A stretch of 33,449 bases of DNA from an uncultured Lachnospiraceae bacterium (GTDB lineage Bacteria; Bacillota; Clostridia; Lachnospirales; Lachnospiraceae): assembly GCA_947631505.1 (NCBI GenBank), contig CANRLR010000024.1:1-33449 (forward strand), given 5' to 3'. Made by a program: the position numbers and the translations under genes. Every line of letters begins with the position of its first letter. Position 1 is the first letter of the stretch. The notes under the pieces were generated by a model, which was not told the DNA's origin, ran no database searches, and saw only the letters and a list, made by a program, of their open reading frames with translations. Of this stretch, positions 24,917 through 32,139 are shown piece by piece.

Positions 24917-25524
24917 AATTACAATATTTCTTACGGGGATTTGGTGTAGGAATCGTGTTGACTGCCATTGTGCTCTGTGCATCTTACCGTGTGAATGGAA
25001 GTCATGGAGGGGATGTAGTAGAAGAAGCCAAAAAACTGGGAATGGTATTTCCGGAGGGGACACAGGCTCCCGAGCATACAAAGGAACCTGTATTCAGCCA
25101 GACGGCTACGCCAGGTGCGATAGCAGAGCCGGAAGAAACGGGGAAGCCAAACCGGAGTGCGGTTTCAAGCGGTGCCGGAGTAACTGGGGAAGGGAATCGT
25201 GCACCAGACAGAAAAGAAACAGCAGAACCAACCGTAAAGCCAACAGCAAAACCAACAAAAAAACCAACCGCAAAGCCAACAACAAAACCGAAGAAGACAA
25301 AATCATCATCCAATAAAAGCGGAAAGAAATTTGTTGTAAGAAGTGGTTTGCTCTCCAGTTCTGTAGCAAGGGAAATGAGAGAAGCCGGAATTATAAAAGA
25401 TGAGGATGCTTTTGATGAATATTTGGAAAAAAGCGGCTATGGGCGAAAAGTCCGTAGTGGAACGTATTATATACCATCCGGTGCTTCTTACTCAGAAATT
25501 GCTAAAATTATAACTAGAAGTTAA
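24913..25524 (+). CDS. Membrane-anchored protein with MltG/YceG-like N-terminal (LysM-like) domain, catalytic domain absent
   Basis: The 203-residue product has a membrane helix at about 8-27, a linker rich in Thr-Lys-Pro-Thr repeats (about 95-132), and a final domain 'FVVRSGLLSSSVAREMREAG', 'IIKDEDAFDEYLEKSGYG', 'VRSGTYYIPSGASYSEIAKI'. That pattern is the LysM-like domain that precedes the transglycosylase domain in MltG (YceG). Here the protein stops after it, so the catalytic part with its essential Glu is missing. It may bind peptidoglycan or a glycan strand instead of cutting it. It overlaps the SwrB-like gene by four bases and is the last gene of the operon. Confidence 0.75.
   Translation: MKLQYFLRGFGVGIVLTAIVLCASYRVNGSHGGDVVEEAKKLGMVFPEGTQAPEHTKEPVFSQTATPGAIAEPEETGKPNRSAVSSGAGVTGEGNRAPDRKETAEPTVKPTAKPTKKPTAKPTTKPKKTKSSSNKSGKKFVVRSGLLSSSVAREMREAGIIKDEDAFDEYLEKSGYGRKVRSGTYYIPSGASYSEIAKIITRS
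25225..25300 (+). repeat. Thr-Lys-Pro-Thr coding repeats in the MltG-N-like gene
   Basis: Units of the form AARCCAACMGCAAARCCAACA repeat about five times and code for (KPTAKPTT)-type linker. The translated linker is a wall-spanning type common in Gram-positive surface proteins. Copy number may vary by slippage. Confidence 0.75.
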
Positions 25525-25532
25525 ATTATAAC

Positions 25533-25561
25533 TTGCAATGAATAGAATATTGTGGTAAAAT
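25533..25561 (+). promoter_or_regulatory. Vegetative (sigma-A) promoter for rpsB-tsf
   Basis: TTGCAA at 25533-25538 is followed after exactly 17 bases by TAAAAT at 25556-25561. A TGG directly before the -10 makes it an extended -10 element. This lies just after the flagellar operon ends and gives rpsB-tsf an independent supply. Expected transcription start is near 25568. Confidence 0.85.
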
Positions 25562-25572
25562 ATACCGGATTG

Positions 25573-25628
25573 AAAAAATCACGTTAGTTGATTTTTCCTA
25601 TGGTGCCTGCTCGCGAATAGAAAGCAGG
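25573..25628 (+). promoter_or_regulatory. Structured 5' leader of rpsB (two hairpins)
   Basis: Between promoter and start codon are two stems: AAAAATCA (25574-25581) with TGATTTTT (25589-25596), loop of seven bases, and CCTGCT (25606-25611) with AGCAGG (25623-25628), loop of eleven. The first ends in a T-run and could act as a weak attenuator. S2 is known to regulate its own operon in several bacteria, so a leader control element is plausible but not shown here. Confidence 0.5.
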
Positions 25629-25682
25629 TGTAGGAGAGATATGAAACTGGCGGAAGAAAAAACCAAATGGAGGTATGAAATA

Positions 25683-26414
25683 ATGAGTGTTATTTCAATG
25701 AAACAGTTACTGGAAGCAGGTGTTCATTTTGGACATCAGACAAGAAGATGGAACCCTAAAATGGCAGAGTACATCTACACCGAGAGAAATGGTATTTATA
25801 TCATTGACTTGCAGAAGTCTGTAGGTAAAGTAGATGAAGCTTACAATGCAATCAAAGACATTGCAGCAGATGGTGGAAAGATTCTTTTTGTAGGTACAAA
25901 GAAACAGGCTCAGGATTCGATTAAGGCAGAAGCAGAGCGTTGTGGAATGTATTATGTAAACGAGAGATGGCTCGGCGGTATGCTGACCAACTTCAAGACG
26001 ATTCAGGCTCGTATTAAGAGATTGAAAACAATCGAAAAAATGTCTGAGGATGGAACTTTCGATGTTCTTCCAAAGAAAGAAGTTATTAATTTGAAAAAAG
26101 AATGGGATAAGCTGGAAAAGAATCTTGGCGGAATTAAGGAAATGAAAGAGATTCCAGATGCGATTTTCGTAGTAGACCCTAAGAAAGAAAGAATTTGTAT
26201 TCAGGAAGCACACATTCTTGGTATTCCTTTGATTGGTATCGTGGATACGAACTGCGATCCGGAAGAACTGGATTATGTAATTCCGGGAAATGATGATGCA
26301 ATCCGTGCTGTAAAATTGATTGTTTCTAAGATGGCAGATGCTGTAATTGAAGCAAATCAGGGAGAGTCTATGGTAGACGTTTCAGAGGAAGAAACAGAAG
26401 AAGCAGCAGAATAA
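25683..26414 (+). CDS. rpsB: 30S ribosomal protein S2
   Basis: S2 is a late-assembling protein of the small ribosomal subunit. '[20 protein letters not shown]' followed by '[20 protein letters not shown]' is the universal S2 start; '[20 protein letters not shown]', '[15 protein letters not shown]' and '[20 protein letters not shown]' follow. The 243-residue form ends in an acidic tail. GGAGG nine bases before ATG 25683 supports this start. A second in-frame ATG at 25641 has its own AGGAG and would add fourteen residues not found in the family. Position after the flagellar operon is as in Bacillus. Confidence 0.98.
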   Translation: MSVISMKQLLEAGVHFGHQTRRWNPKMAEYIYTERNGIYIIDLQKSVGKVDEAYNAIKDIAADGGKILFVGTKKQAQDSIKAEAERCGMYYVNERWLGGMLTNFKTIQARIKRLKTIEKMSEDGTFDVLPKKEVINLKKEWDKLEKNLGGIKEMKEIPDAIFVVDPKKERICIQEAHILGIPLIGIVDTNCDPEELDYVIPGNDDAIRAVKLIVSKMADAVIEANQGESMVDVSEEETEEAAE

Positions 26415-26448
26415 TACAGATTGACATAGAAAGGTAGGAAATAAAAAA

Positions 26449-27381
26449 ATGGCTATTTCAGCATCAATGGTAAAAGAATTAAGAGAAATGACAGGTGCCG
26501 GAATGATGGATTGTAAGAAAGCTCTTACAAATACCGACGGCGATATGGATAAAGCAGTAGAATGGCTTCGTGAGAACGGTCTTGCAAAAGCAGAGAAAAA
26601 AGCGGGACGTATTGCGGCAGAGGGAATGGTTGCCGTAAAAGTCAGTGACGATGGAAAGAAAGCGGCTATTGTTGAGGTAAATTCTGAGACAGACTTTGTT
26701 GCAAAGAATGAGGTATTCCAGAACATGGTAAATGCTATAGCAGCACAGGCAGTTGATACATCGGCTGCTGATATGGAAGCGTTTATGACAGAGCCATGGA
26801 TCGAGGATTCTTCCGTAACGGTAGAAGAGAACCTTAAAAATATGATTGCTAAAATTGGTGAGAATATGAATATCCGCCGCTTTGATAAGGTGGAGGCACC
26901 GAACGGATTGGTTGTAGATTACATCCATGCCGGCGGAAAGATTGGTGTACTTGTTGCAGCTGAAACCGACAACACCGAAGCAGAAGTCGTTGAGTGTTTA
27001 AAGAATGTAGCAATGCAGGTTGCCGCTATGAATCCGAAATACCTTTCTGCCGATGATGTGTCAGAGGAATACAAAGAGAAAGAAAAAGAGGTTCTTCTTG
27101 CTCAGGCTAAAAATGATCCGAAGAATGCTGGTAAGCCGGATAATATCATCGAGAAGATGATTATTGGTCGTTTGAACAAGGAACTGAAAGAAGTTTGTCT
27201 GACTGAGCAGGTATATGTAAAGGCAGAAAATAAAGAGACGGTAGCGAAGTATGTTGAGTCTGTTGCTAAGGCAGTGGGCTGTAATTTGAAATTGACTCAA
27301 TTTGTTCGTTTTGAGACTGGTGAAGGTCTTGAGAAGAAAGAGGAAGATTTTGCTGCAGAGGTGGCTGCACAGCTTAACTAA
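26449..27381 (+). CDS. tsf: Translation elongation factor EF-Ts
   Basis: EF-Ts recycles EF-Tu by exchanging GDP for GTP. The N-terminal UBA-like part 'VKELREMTGAGMMDCKKALT' and 'DMDKAVEWLRENGLAKAEKK' is diagnostic, as is the core 'SETDFVAKNEVFQNMV' that contacts EF-Tu (TDFVAKN). Later blocks 'YIHAGGKIGVLVAAE' and 'VAMQVAAMNPKYLS' are typical. At 310 residues it is the longer firmicute form. It lies 34 bases after rpsB under the same promoter, and a strong terminator follows. Confidence 0.98.
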   Translation: MAISASMVKELREMTGAGMMDCKKALTNTDGDMDKAVEWLRENGLAKAEKKAGRIAAEGMVAVKVSDDGKKAAIVEVNSETDFVAKNEVFQNMVNAIAAQAVDTSAADMEAFMTEPWIEDSSVTVEENLKNMIAKIGENMNIRRFDKVEAPNGLVVDYIHAGGKIGVLVAAETDNTEAEVVECLKNVAMQVAAMNPKYLSADDVSEEYKEKEKEVLLAQAKNDPKNAGKPDNIIEKMIIGRLNKELKEVCLTEQVYVKAENKETVAKYVESVAKAVGCNLKLTQFVRFETGEGLEKKEEDFAAEVAAQLN

Positions 27382-27462
27382 CTAGTTTGCAAAGCATTTT
27401 TCGCTATGTGAGAGAAAAGTTCGAAAAATAGATGAATAAATCATCCATTTATAAAGAACCCT

Positions 27463-27501
27463 AAAAAACGCTGGAAACATACATGTTTCCAGCGTTTTTA
27501 G
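27463..27501 (+). terminator. Rho-independent terminator of rpsB-tsf
   Basis: The 17-base left arm at 27464-27480 (AAAAACGCTGGAAACAT) pairs without a mismatch with 27483-27499, ending in TTTTT. The terminal base pairs next to the two-base centre must open, giving an effective small loop. The flanking A and T runs make it symmetrical. An additional stem, ATTTTTCG (27396-27403) with CGAAAAAT (27422-27429), lies upstream. Confidence 0.92.
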
Positions 27502-27600
27502 ATGTATCGGCAGACCCGCCTTGTTAAGGTTTAAGAGATACATAATATGGCACATTTAACGGGAAATGAAGCAGAGTATATTATTCGAAGGAGAACAGAA

Positions 27601-28368
27601 ATGATACGATTATATGGTAAAGTGCCTTACAGCGTTGTTTTGGTTCATGGCGGTCCGGGTGCAGTTGGCGCATTAAAAGGATTTGCGAAAGAATTGAACG
27701 AGCGAACAGGCGTAGGTGTGGTTGAAGCGATACAGTCTGAATATTCAATTGCTGAACTTATTGAAGAATTATATCATCAGATTAAAGATAATTGTGTAGA
27801 AAAAGTAGTTCTCATAGGGCATTCGTGGGGGGCATGGTTAGTAGCTCTTTTTGCTGAAAGATATCCGGAACTTGTGAATTGCATTATATTGGTTGGCTGT
27901 GCTCCGTTGGAAGATAAATATGTAGCAGAGATTGGCTCACGAAGATTTGCAAACTTAACAGAGGAGCAAGCCAGATTATTTCAAAGGTTAATAAATAATC
28001 AGATGACGGATGAAGATATGGAAAAGATACCAGCTATGTTTGAAAAATCAGATAATTATTATTTGGAAGATAAAGAATTACATAGGGCAGATAAGACGGA
28101 TAGTGAAATGCATAATGTGATTTGGAGCGAGGCTGCTAAGTTAAGAACGGATGGAAAATTGTTAGAAGTATTCAAAAGAATCCATAGTAAAATATATTTG
28201 ATACAAGGTGCATATGATCCGCATCCGGTAAAAGGTGTAACGATACCGTTACAAGAGAATAATGTTCCATGCGAAACTTATATTCTGGAGAAGTGTGGTC
28301 ATAGTCCGTTTATGGAGAAGTATGCAAAGGATGAATTTTATAATATTTTAACAGAGATTATTACTTAG
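27601..28368 (+). CDS. Alpha/beta hydrolase family protein
   Basis: The 255-residue protein has the alpha/beta hydrolase pattern: oxyanion-hole 'VLVHGGPGAVGA' (about 13-24), nucleophile Ser75 in 'IGHSWGAW', a candidate acid in 'IQGAYDPHPV', and a catalytic His in 'EKCGHSPFMEKY'. HGGPG is often seen in proline iminopeptidase-like members, but the substrate cannot be told. An upstream in-frame ATG at 27547 has no ribosome site, while GAAGGAGAA lies six bases before ATG 27601, so that start is preferred. No signal peptide is present, so it is cytosolic. It stands alone after the tsf terminator. Confidence 0.82.
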   Translation: MIRLYGKVPYSVVLVHGGPGAVGALKGFAKELNERTGVGVVEAIQSEYSIAELIEELYHQIKDNCVEKVVLIGHSWGAWLVALFAERYPELVNCIILVGCAPLEDKYVAEIGSRRFANLTEEQARLFQRLINNQMTDEDMEKIPAMFEKSDNYYLEDKELHRADKTDSEMHNVIWSEAAKLRTDGKLLEVFKRIHSKIYLIQGAYDPHPVKGVTIPLQENNVPCETYILEKCGHSPFMEKYAKDEFYNILTEIIT

Positions 28369-28385
28369 AAACTTGATTTAGAAAG

Positions 28386-28499
28386 CTCTCTCTTGATGCT
28401 GGAGAGGATATTTATTCGATGTTACAGAGCATTCCTGCGAATGAGAATGGATTTATGAATCCTGTGAATGGTAAGAACTATGACGAATTAAAGCACTAG
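28386..28499 (+). pseudogene. Decayed coding fragment, possibly from a GNAT-type acetyltransferase
   Basis: In the gap between the hydrolase and the chemoreceptor, one frame reads 'LSLDAGEDIYSMLQSIPANE' then 'NGFMNPVNGKNYDELKH' and ends in a TAG. This resembles the region after the N-terminus of some Clostridia GNAT N-acetyltransferases (a 'GEDIYxMLQxIPxxENGF' pattern recalled from memory). No start codon, ribosome site or remaining domain is present, so it looks like a relic. The rest of this 273-base gap holds only the promoter of the next gene. Confidence 0.35.
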
Positions 28500-28527
28500 T
28501 TTGTCGTGATTCTACAGAAGGAAAGCA

Positions 28528-28556
28528 TTGCGAAATATGCAGTAGGGGCGTATAAT
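28528..28556 (+). promoter_or_regulatory. Sigma-A promoter of the chemoreceptor gene
   Basis: TTGCGA at 28528-28533 and a perfect TATAAT at 28551-28556 are separated by 17 bases. The spacing and boxes fit the vegetative sigma. No SigD-type TAAA/CCGATAA pair was seen near the gene. The start of transcription would be near 28563, giving a leader of about 79 bases. Confidence 0.8.
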
Positions 28557-28641
28557 ATAAATTATGAATGGGAATGCTGGAACAGGATTTTCAAAATAGA
28601 GGGGGTACTGCGACGGTGTTGGAAAAGGAAAGGAGATAAGT

Positions 28642-30696
28642 ATGAAGAGAACTAAGTTAGGAAAGCAGGGAACGGTAAAGGGAGAGGTGCCGCGAGGTTC
28701 AATAAAGAAAAAGCTGCTGATGCGTACTATTGCACCGACAGTGATTGACCTGCTCGTGGCGGGTATTTTGATCACGATTATTGCGGGCAGTCAGATTCAA
28801 AGTCTGGAGAGCCAGAATATTAAAAACTGTTCGCTTAATGCGGCGAATCAAATCAGTGAATATTTTACAAGATATATTGAGGTGAGCAGACAGTTAGGCT
28901 CCAATCAGGAATTGATTGATTTGTTTACGAAGACGCAGAAGGGTGAGCCGATCAATCAATCTGCGCAGTACAAATCCGTGATGGCGACGATGACGAATAT
29001 GCACAATACGGATACCGAAAATATACAGGTCTGCTGGGCGGCGGATGTGGATTCCAGCCAGTGTATCGAGGACAGCGGCTATGTCAGCGAAATCGGAGAG
29101 TGGGATATTACCTCAAGAGGCTGGTATACGCAGGTGCTTGAGGCGGGAACGACGATTGTGACAGAGCCTTATGAGAACAGCTCTACCGGGAAAATGGTGG
29201 CAAGTATCGTAACTCCGGTGTTTGACAGCTCGAAGAATATGATTGGCGTGGCGGCGCTGGACCTTTCGCTCGATGCGGTCACAGATATGATGCAGGAGCA
29301 GAAACTTGGAGATACAGGCTTTCTTCTGCTGATGACCGAGGCGGGGACAATTATGTTCTCCAATGATGAAAGTCTGCTCTATTCCTCTCTGCTGGATTTG
29401 GGTATCGGCGAGAATGTTAAGGAGGGCTTTAAGTCAGGAACCTACGGCGAGTATGATTACCGCTTTTCAGGCAGCAAAAATTATGGTTATATGCAGCAGG
29501 CGGGCGACAGCCGTTATGTTGTGCTCAGTGGTATGCCGAGCCTCGAATACAATATGGATCTCTATAAGGTGATTGGAAGTACGGTTCTTTTGTTTGCAGT
29601 TATTATCGGTGTTATGTGTGTTCTGATCTCCCGGATCGCGATGGGGCTTGTCCGTCCGATACATAAGCTTCATAAGGTGGCAAATCAAATTGCGGAAGGC
29701 GAGTTGGATGTGGAACTCAACGTCTCCTCGAATGATGAAATCGGAGAGGTAGCGGAGTCCATAGGAAAAACTGTGGTTCGCCTGAAGGATTACATAAAAT
29801 ATATCGACGAGATTGCAGAGGTATTAGGAGAGATTGCGCAGGGAAATCTTCTGTATACTTTGAAGCAGGATTATGCGGGAGAGTTTGGGAAGATTAAGGT
29901 GGCTTTGGAAAATATTTCTGTTACGATGAAAAAGACTATTCTCGGAATTAATTCTTCTGCTGATCAGGTGACAGGCGGTGCCGGACAGATTGCAGAGGCT
30001 GCACAGGCACTTGCGGATGGTGCGACACAGCAGGCGGCTGCTGTCGAGGAGCTGCTCGCGACGGTTACGGATATCTCATACAGAGTGCGTGATAACGCTG
30101 ATTATGCTGCCAATGCGGCGAACAGTGCCGATTCGGTGAAGAAGAGCATTGAGTACAGCAATGAAGAGATGCGCCAGTTGGTAAGTGCAATGGAGGAAAT
30201 CAACGAGTGTTCGAATGCGATCAGTGTGATTATTGCAAATATTGAGGAAATTGCAGACCAGACCAACCTGCTCTCCCTGAATGCTTCCATTGAGGCGGCG
30301 CGTGCCGGAGAGATGGGCCGGGGCTTTGCGGTAGTTGCAAATGAGGTTGGAAATCTTGCCAACGAGAGTGTTTCAGCGGTACAGCGTTCGACCGAGCTGA
30401 TTCAAAATTCCATGGATGCGGTACAGCGTGGCATGGAACTGGTAAATCAGACAGCGAAGCGTCTCGAGGAATCCGTAAACGGTGTGATAGGTCTTACGGA
30501 TCAGATGAATGAACTTTCAGCCGCGGCGCGCGGACAGGTGGAGAGCCTTTCGGAGGTAGAATCCGGAATTAATCAGATTTCAAGCGTCGTATCCGATAAT
30601 TCGGCGATGGCGGAGGAGAGTGCAGCATCCAGTGAGCAGCTTTCCGCACAGGCATCTACCTTAAATGAAATGATAGGAATTTTTGTGATTAAATAG
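28642..30696 (+). CDS. Methyl-accepting chemotaxis protein with dCache sensor domain
   Basis: The 684-residue receptor has a basic N-terminus, a first membrane helix (about 34-54), a dCache_1 extracellular domain (about 55-305), a second helix (about 310-330), HAMP ('[20 protein letters not shown]') and a long cytoplasmic domain. The signalling tip is '[20 protein letters not shown]' then '[20 protein letters not shown]'. There is no C-terminal CheR/CheB-binding pentapeptide. In the sensor, 'SRGWY', '[10 protein letters not shown]' and '[10 protein letters not shown]' partly match the amino-acid-binding motif. The reading is more GC-rich than its neighbours. AAAGGAG lies eight bases before the ATG. 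Confidence 0.95.
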   Translation: MKRTKLGKQGTVKGEVPRGSIKKKLLMRTIAPTVIDLLVAGILITIIAGSQIQSLESQNIKNCSLNAANQISEYFTRYIEVSRQLGSNQELIDLFTKTQKGEPINQSAQYKSVMATMTNMHNTDTENIQVCWAADVDSSQCIEDSGYVSEIGEWDITSRGWYTQVLEAGTTIVTEPYENSSTGKMVASIVTPVFDSSKNMIGVAALDLSLDAVTDMMQEQKLGDTGFLLLMTEAGTIMFSNDESLLYSSLLDLGIGENVKEGFKSGTYGEYDYRFSGSKNYGYMQQAGDSRYVVLSGMPSLEYNMDLYKVIGSTVLLFAVIIGVMCVLISRIAMGLVRPIHKLHKVANQIAEGELDVELNVSSNDEIGEVAESIGKTVVRLKDYIKYIDEIAEVLGEIAQGNLLYTLKQDYAGEFGKIKVALENISVTMKKTILGINSSADQVTGGAGQIAEAAQALADGATQQAAAVEELLATVTDISYRVRDNADYAANAANSADSVKKSIEYSNEEMRQLVSAMEEINECSNAISVIIANIEEIADQTNLLSLNASIEAARAGEMGRGFAVVANEVGNLANESVSAVQRSTELIQNSMDAVQRGMELVNQTAKRLEESVNGVIGLTDQMNELSAAARGQVESLSEVESGINQISSVVSDNSAMAEESAASSEQLSAQASTLNEMIGIFVIK

Positions 30697-30728
30697 TAGG
30701 TTTTAAAATAGTAAGTATTACCGATATA

Positions 30729-30771
30729 AAAAAGCAGCATCTGAACTGATATGGTTTGGGTGCTGCTTTTT
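30729..30771. terminator. Bidirectional Rho-independent terminator between the chemoreceptor and lysR genes
   Basis: Left arm AAAAAGCAGCA-T-CTGAAC (30729-30746) pairs with GTTTGG-G-TGCTGCTTTTT (30754-30771) around the loop TGATATG; three pairs near the loop are G-T wobbles. Runs of A before and T after make it active on both strands, and it lies between two convergent genes, so one hairpin probably ends both transcripts. Confidence 0.88.
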
Positions 30772-30848
30772 AAAGTGGGCACTCATCTTTTTGCCAAGGA
30801 TAATTATATACGAATCTTATCTTGAGCTTATCACAATAAATGGACGTG

Positions 30849-31718
30849 TTAAGGCTTCTTGATTGCCTTTAGCAGTAACTCAGCAATCGGAGAAAATACC
30901 TGATATTTTTTCCAGATAATATACATTTTGGTTTCCAGTGGCGGTTCCAATGGGCGGAAACACAAATCGCTGTCGTTGCCGGTATTGCAGAGTTTGTCAA
31001 AAGCAAGCATATATCCTAACCCTTCCCTTACAAACACAGAGCCATTATAGACAAGATTCAGAGTTCCAGTCAGGGTAAGGTTATCCACTTTTTCCCCGCA
31101 CCATCTTGGAATATCCGCTTTCATTGCCTGGTCAGAACAGATTAAGGGCAGACCATACAGATCTTCCACACATATTTTCTTCTTTCCGGCAAGCGGACTG
31201 TCCTTTCTCATGACAACACCCCATTTGTCAGAACCGGGAACTTCGATATAATTATATTTTGAAAGGTTTGGAGGCTCCACGATAAAAGCGAAGTCAAGAA
31301 GTCCCCGGTCAAGCCGCTCGGCAACATTTTCTGTATTGCCGCTTAACAAGTGATATTGCATCAGCGGGTATTCATTTCTGAATTCTTTTATTACCTGTGC
31401 CAGATACCGGATCAGATAGGATTCTGCACACCCAATATAAACATCCCCTCCGTTTATCTCATCAAGGGACTTAAACTCAGCTGTGGTTTTATCCACCATA
31501 TCCAAAATATCCTCCGCACGTCTGCGCAGGAGAATCCCTTCATCTGTCAGTTTCATGCTTGTACTTCCACGCCGGAAAAGTTTTTTGCCTAATTCCTGCT
31601 CCAGTTCTTTCATCTGTTTGGACAGAGTGGGCTGGGAAATGTGCAGGGTCTTGGCTGCCCTTGTCATATTTTCTTCTCTTGCAATTTCTAAAAAATAGCG
31701 TAATATGCGTATTTCCAT
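30849..31718 (-). CDS. LysR-family transcriptional regulator
   Basis: The 289-residue protein starts 'MEIRILRYFLEIAREENMTR' with the LysR winged helix-turn-helix (residues 1-60, 'AAKTLHISQPTLSKQMKELE') and continues into a LysR substrate-binding domain that has an unusually Lys/Tyr-rich end ('WKKYQVFSPIAELLLKAIKK'). LysR proteins bind DNA as tetramers and respond to small ligands. An ATG further upstream is open, but AAGGAGGTT precedes ATG 31718 closely and fits family starts. The gene diverges from the small ORF and redox genes and shares with them an operator. The ligand is unknown. Confidence 0.94.
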   Translation of the reverse strand: MEIRILRYFLEIAREENMTRAAKTLHISQPTLSKQMKELEQELGKKLFRRGSTSMKLTDEGILLRRRAEDILDMVDKTTAEFKSLDEINGGDVYIGCAESYLIRYLAQVIKEFRNEYPLMQYHLLSGNTENVAERLDRGLLDFAFIVEPPNLSKYNYIEVPGSDKWGVVMRKDSPLAGKKKICVEDLYGLPLICSDQAMKADIPRWCGEKVDNLTLTGTLNLVYNGSVFVREGLGYMLAFDKLCNTGNDSDLCFRPLEPPLETKMYIIWKKYQVFSPIAELLLKAIKKP

Positions 31719-31751
31719 AGGAAAACCTCCTTGGTTATATGTGTTTTTTTT

Positions 31752-31780
31752 ATTATGTCGCACAGTGTTATTCTTGTCAA
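31752..31780 (-). promoter_or_regulatory. Sigma-A promoter of lysR (minus strand)
   Basis: Read on the minus strand, TTGACA (31780-31775) and CATAAT (31757-31752) are separated by 17 bases. The -35 box lies inside the inverted repeat at 31766-31788, so the regulator binding there should block its own transcription. Confidence 0.75.
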
Positions 31781-31788
31781 GAATAACA
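31766..31788. promoter_or_regulatory. Candidate LysR operator: perfect inverted repeat
   Basis: TGTTATTCTTG (31766-31776) and CAAGAATAACA (31778-31788) form an 11-base perfect inverted repeat with one central T. It contains ATTC-N7-GAAT, a T-N11-A type LysR box. Its centre is about 66 bases upstream of the expected start of the rightward promoter, the usual place for a LysR recognition site, and it covers the lysR -35 box. Confidence 0.8.
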
Positions 31789-31807
31789 TGATATGGAAAA
31801 TAGATAT

Positions 31808-31836
31808 TTTACATATTCGAGCTTCCTTTGTATAAT
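31808..31836 (+). promoter_or_regulatory. Sigma-A promoter for the small orphan gene and downstream genes
   Basis: TTTACA at 31808-31813 and TATAAT at 31831-31836 are separated by 17 bases. Transcription would begin near 31843, 22 bases before the start codon of the next gene. It faces away from lysR. Confidence 0.8.
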
Positions 31837-31864
31837 AAATACAGAACGGTACGGAGGTGGTGAA

Positions 31865-32107
31865 ATGGCTGAGGCATCAGATAAAAAGGGGATTCTGCTA
31901 CAAAGTCTAGAGGACGCAGGATGCAGTCAGGAAATGATACTGAACTGCTTGGGATATGCACAGGAACACAAAAAGAAAGAACTGTTGCAGGCATTGACCT
32001 GCTATAAAAAGTCACTTTTAGATACAGTGCATGGGTGCTATACAAAAATTGACTGTCTGGATTATCTTATTTACCAGTTAAGCAAAGAACAAAAATATTC
32101 CACTTAA
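31865..32107 (+). CDS. Small protein adjacent to LysR, function unknown
   Basis: The 80-residue product is soluble and helical, with four cysteines. The second half 'KKKELLQALTCYKKSLLDTV' and 'YTKIDCLDYLIYQLSKEQ' resembles the effector coiled-coil end of MerR-type regulators ('...LxxIxxLDYLIxxL'), but no DNA-binding domain is present. ATG 31865 has a GGAGGTGG site about five bases upstream; in-frame codons further up overlap the promoter. It is the first gene of the rightward transcript from the LysR operator. I do not recognise a named family, and its function cannot be inferred beyond context. Confidence 0.75.
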   Translation: MAEASDKKGILLQSLEDAGCSQEMILNCLGYAQEHKKKELLQALTCYKKSLLDTVHGCYTKIDCLDYLIYQLSKEQKYST

Positions 32108-32139
32108 GGTAGCAAGCAATTTTGAAAGGAGATGATAGG

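Noticed and set aside
24888-25316. Alternative plus-strand frame over the MltG-N-like gene
   Set aside because: Rich in Arg/Cys/Asn/Lys with no domain; the overlapping frame at 24913 has an ATGA-coupled start, a membrane helix and a recognisable domain.
1-25524. Search for a transposon, prophage or island border in the flagellar operon
   Set aside because: Gene order is that of known fla/che operons with no integrase, transposase or terminal repeats.
27543-27600. Upstream start for the alpha/beta hydrolase at 27547
   Set aside because: No ribosome site, and a possible -10 (TAATAT) overlaps that ATG; the first 18 residues do not resemble a hydrolase start, whereas 27601 has GAAGGAG.
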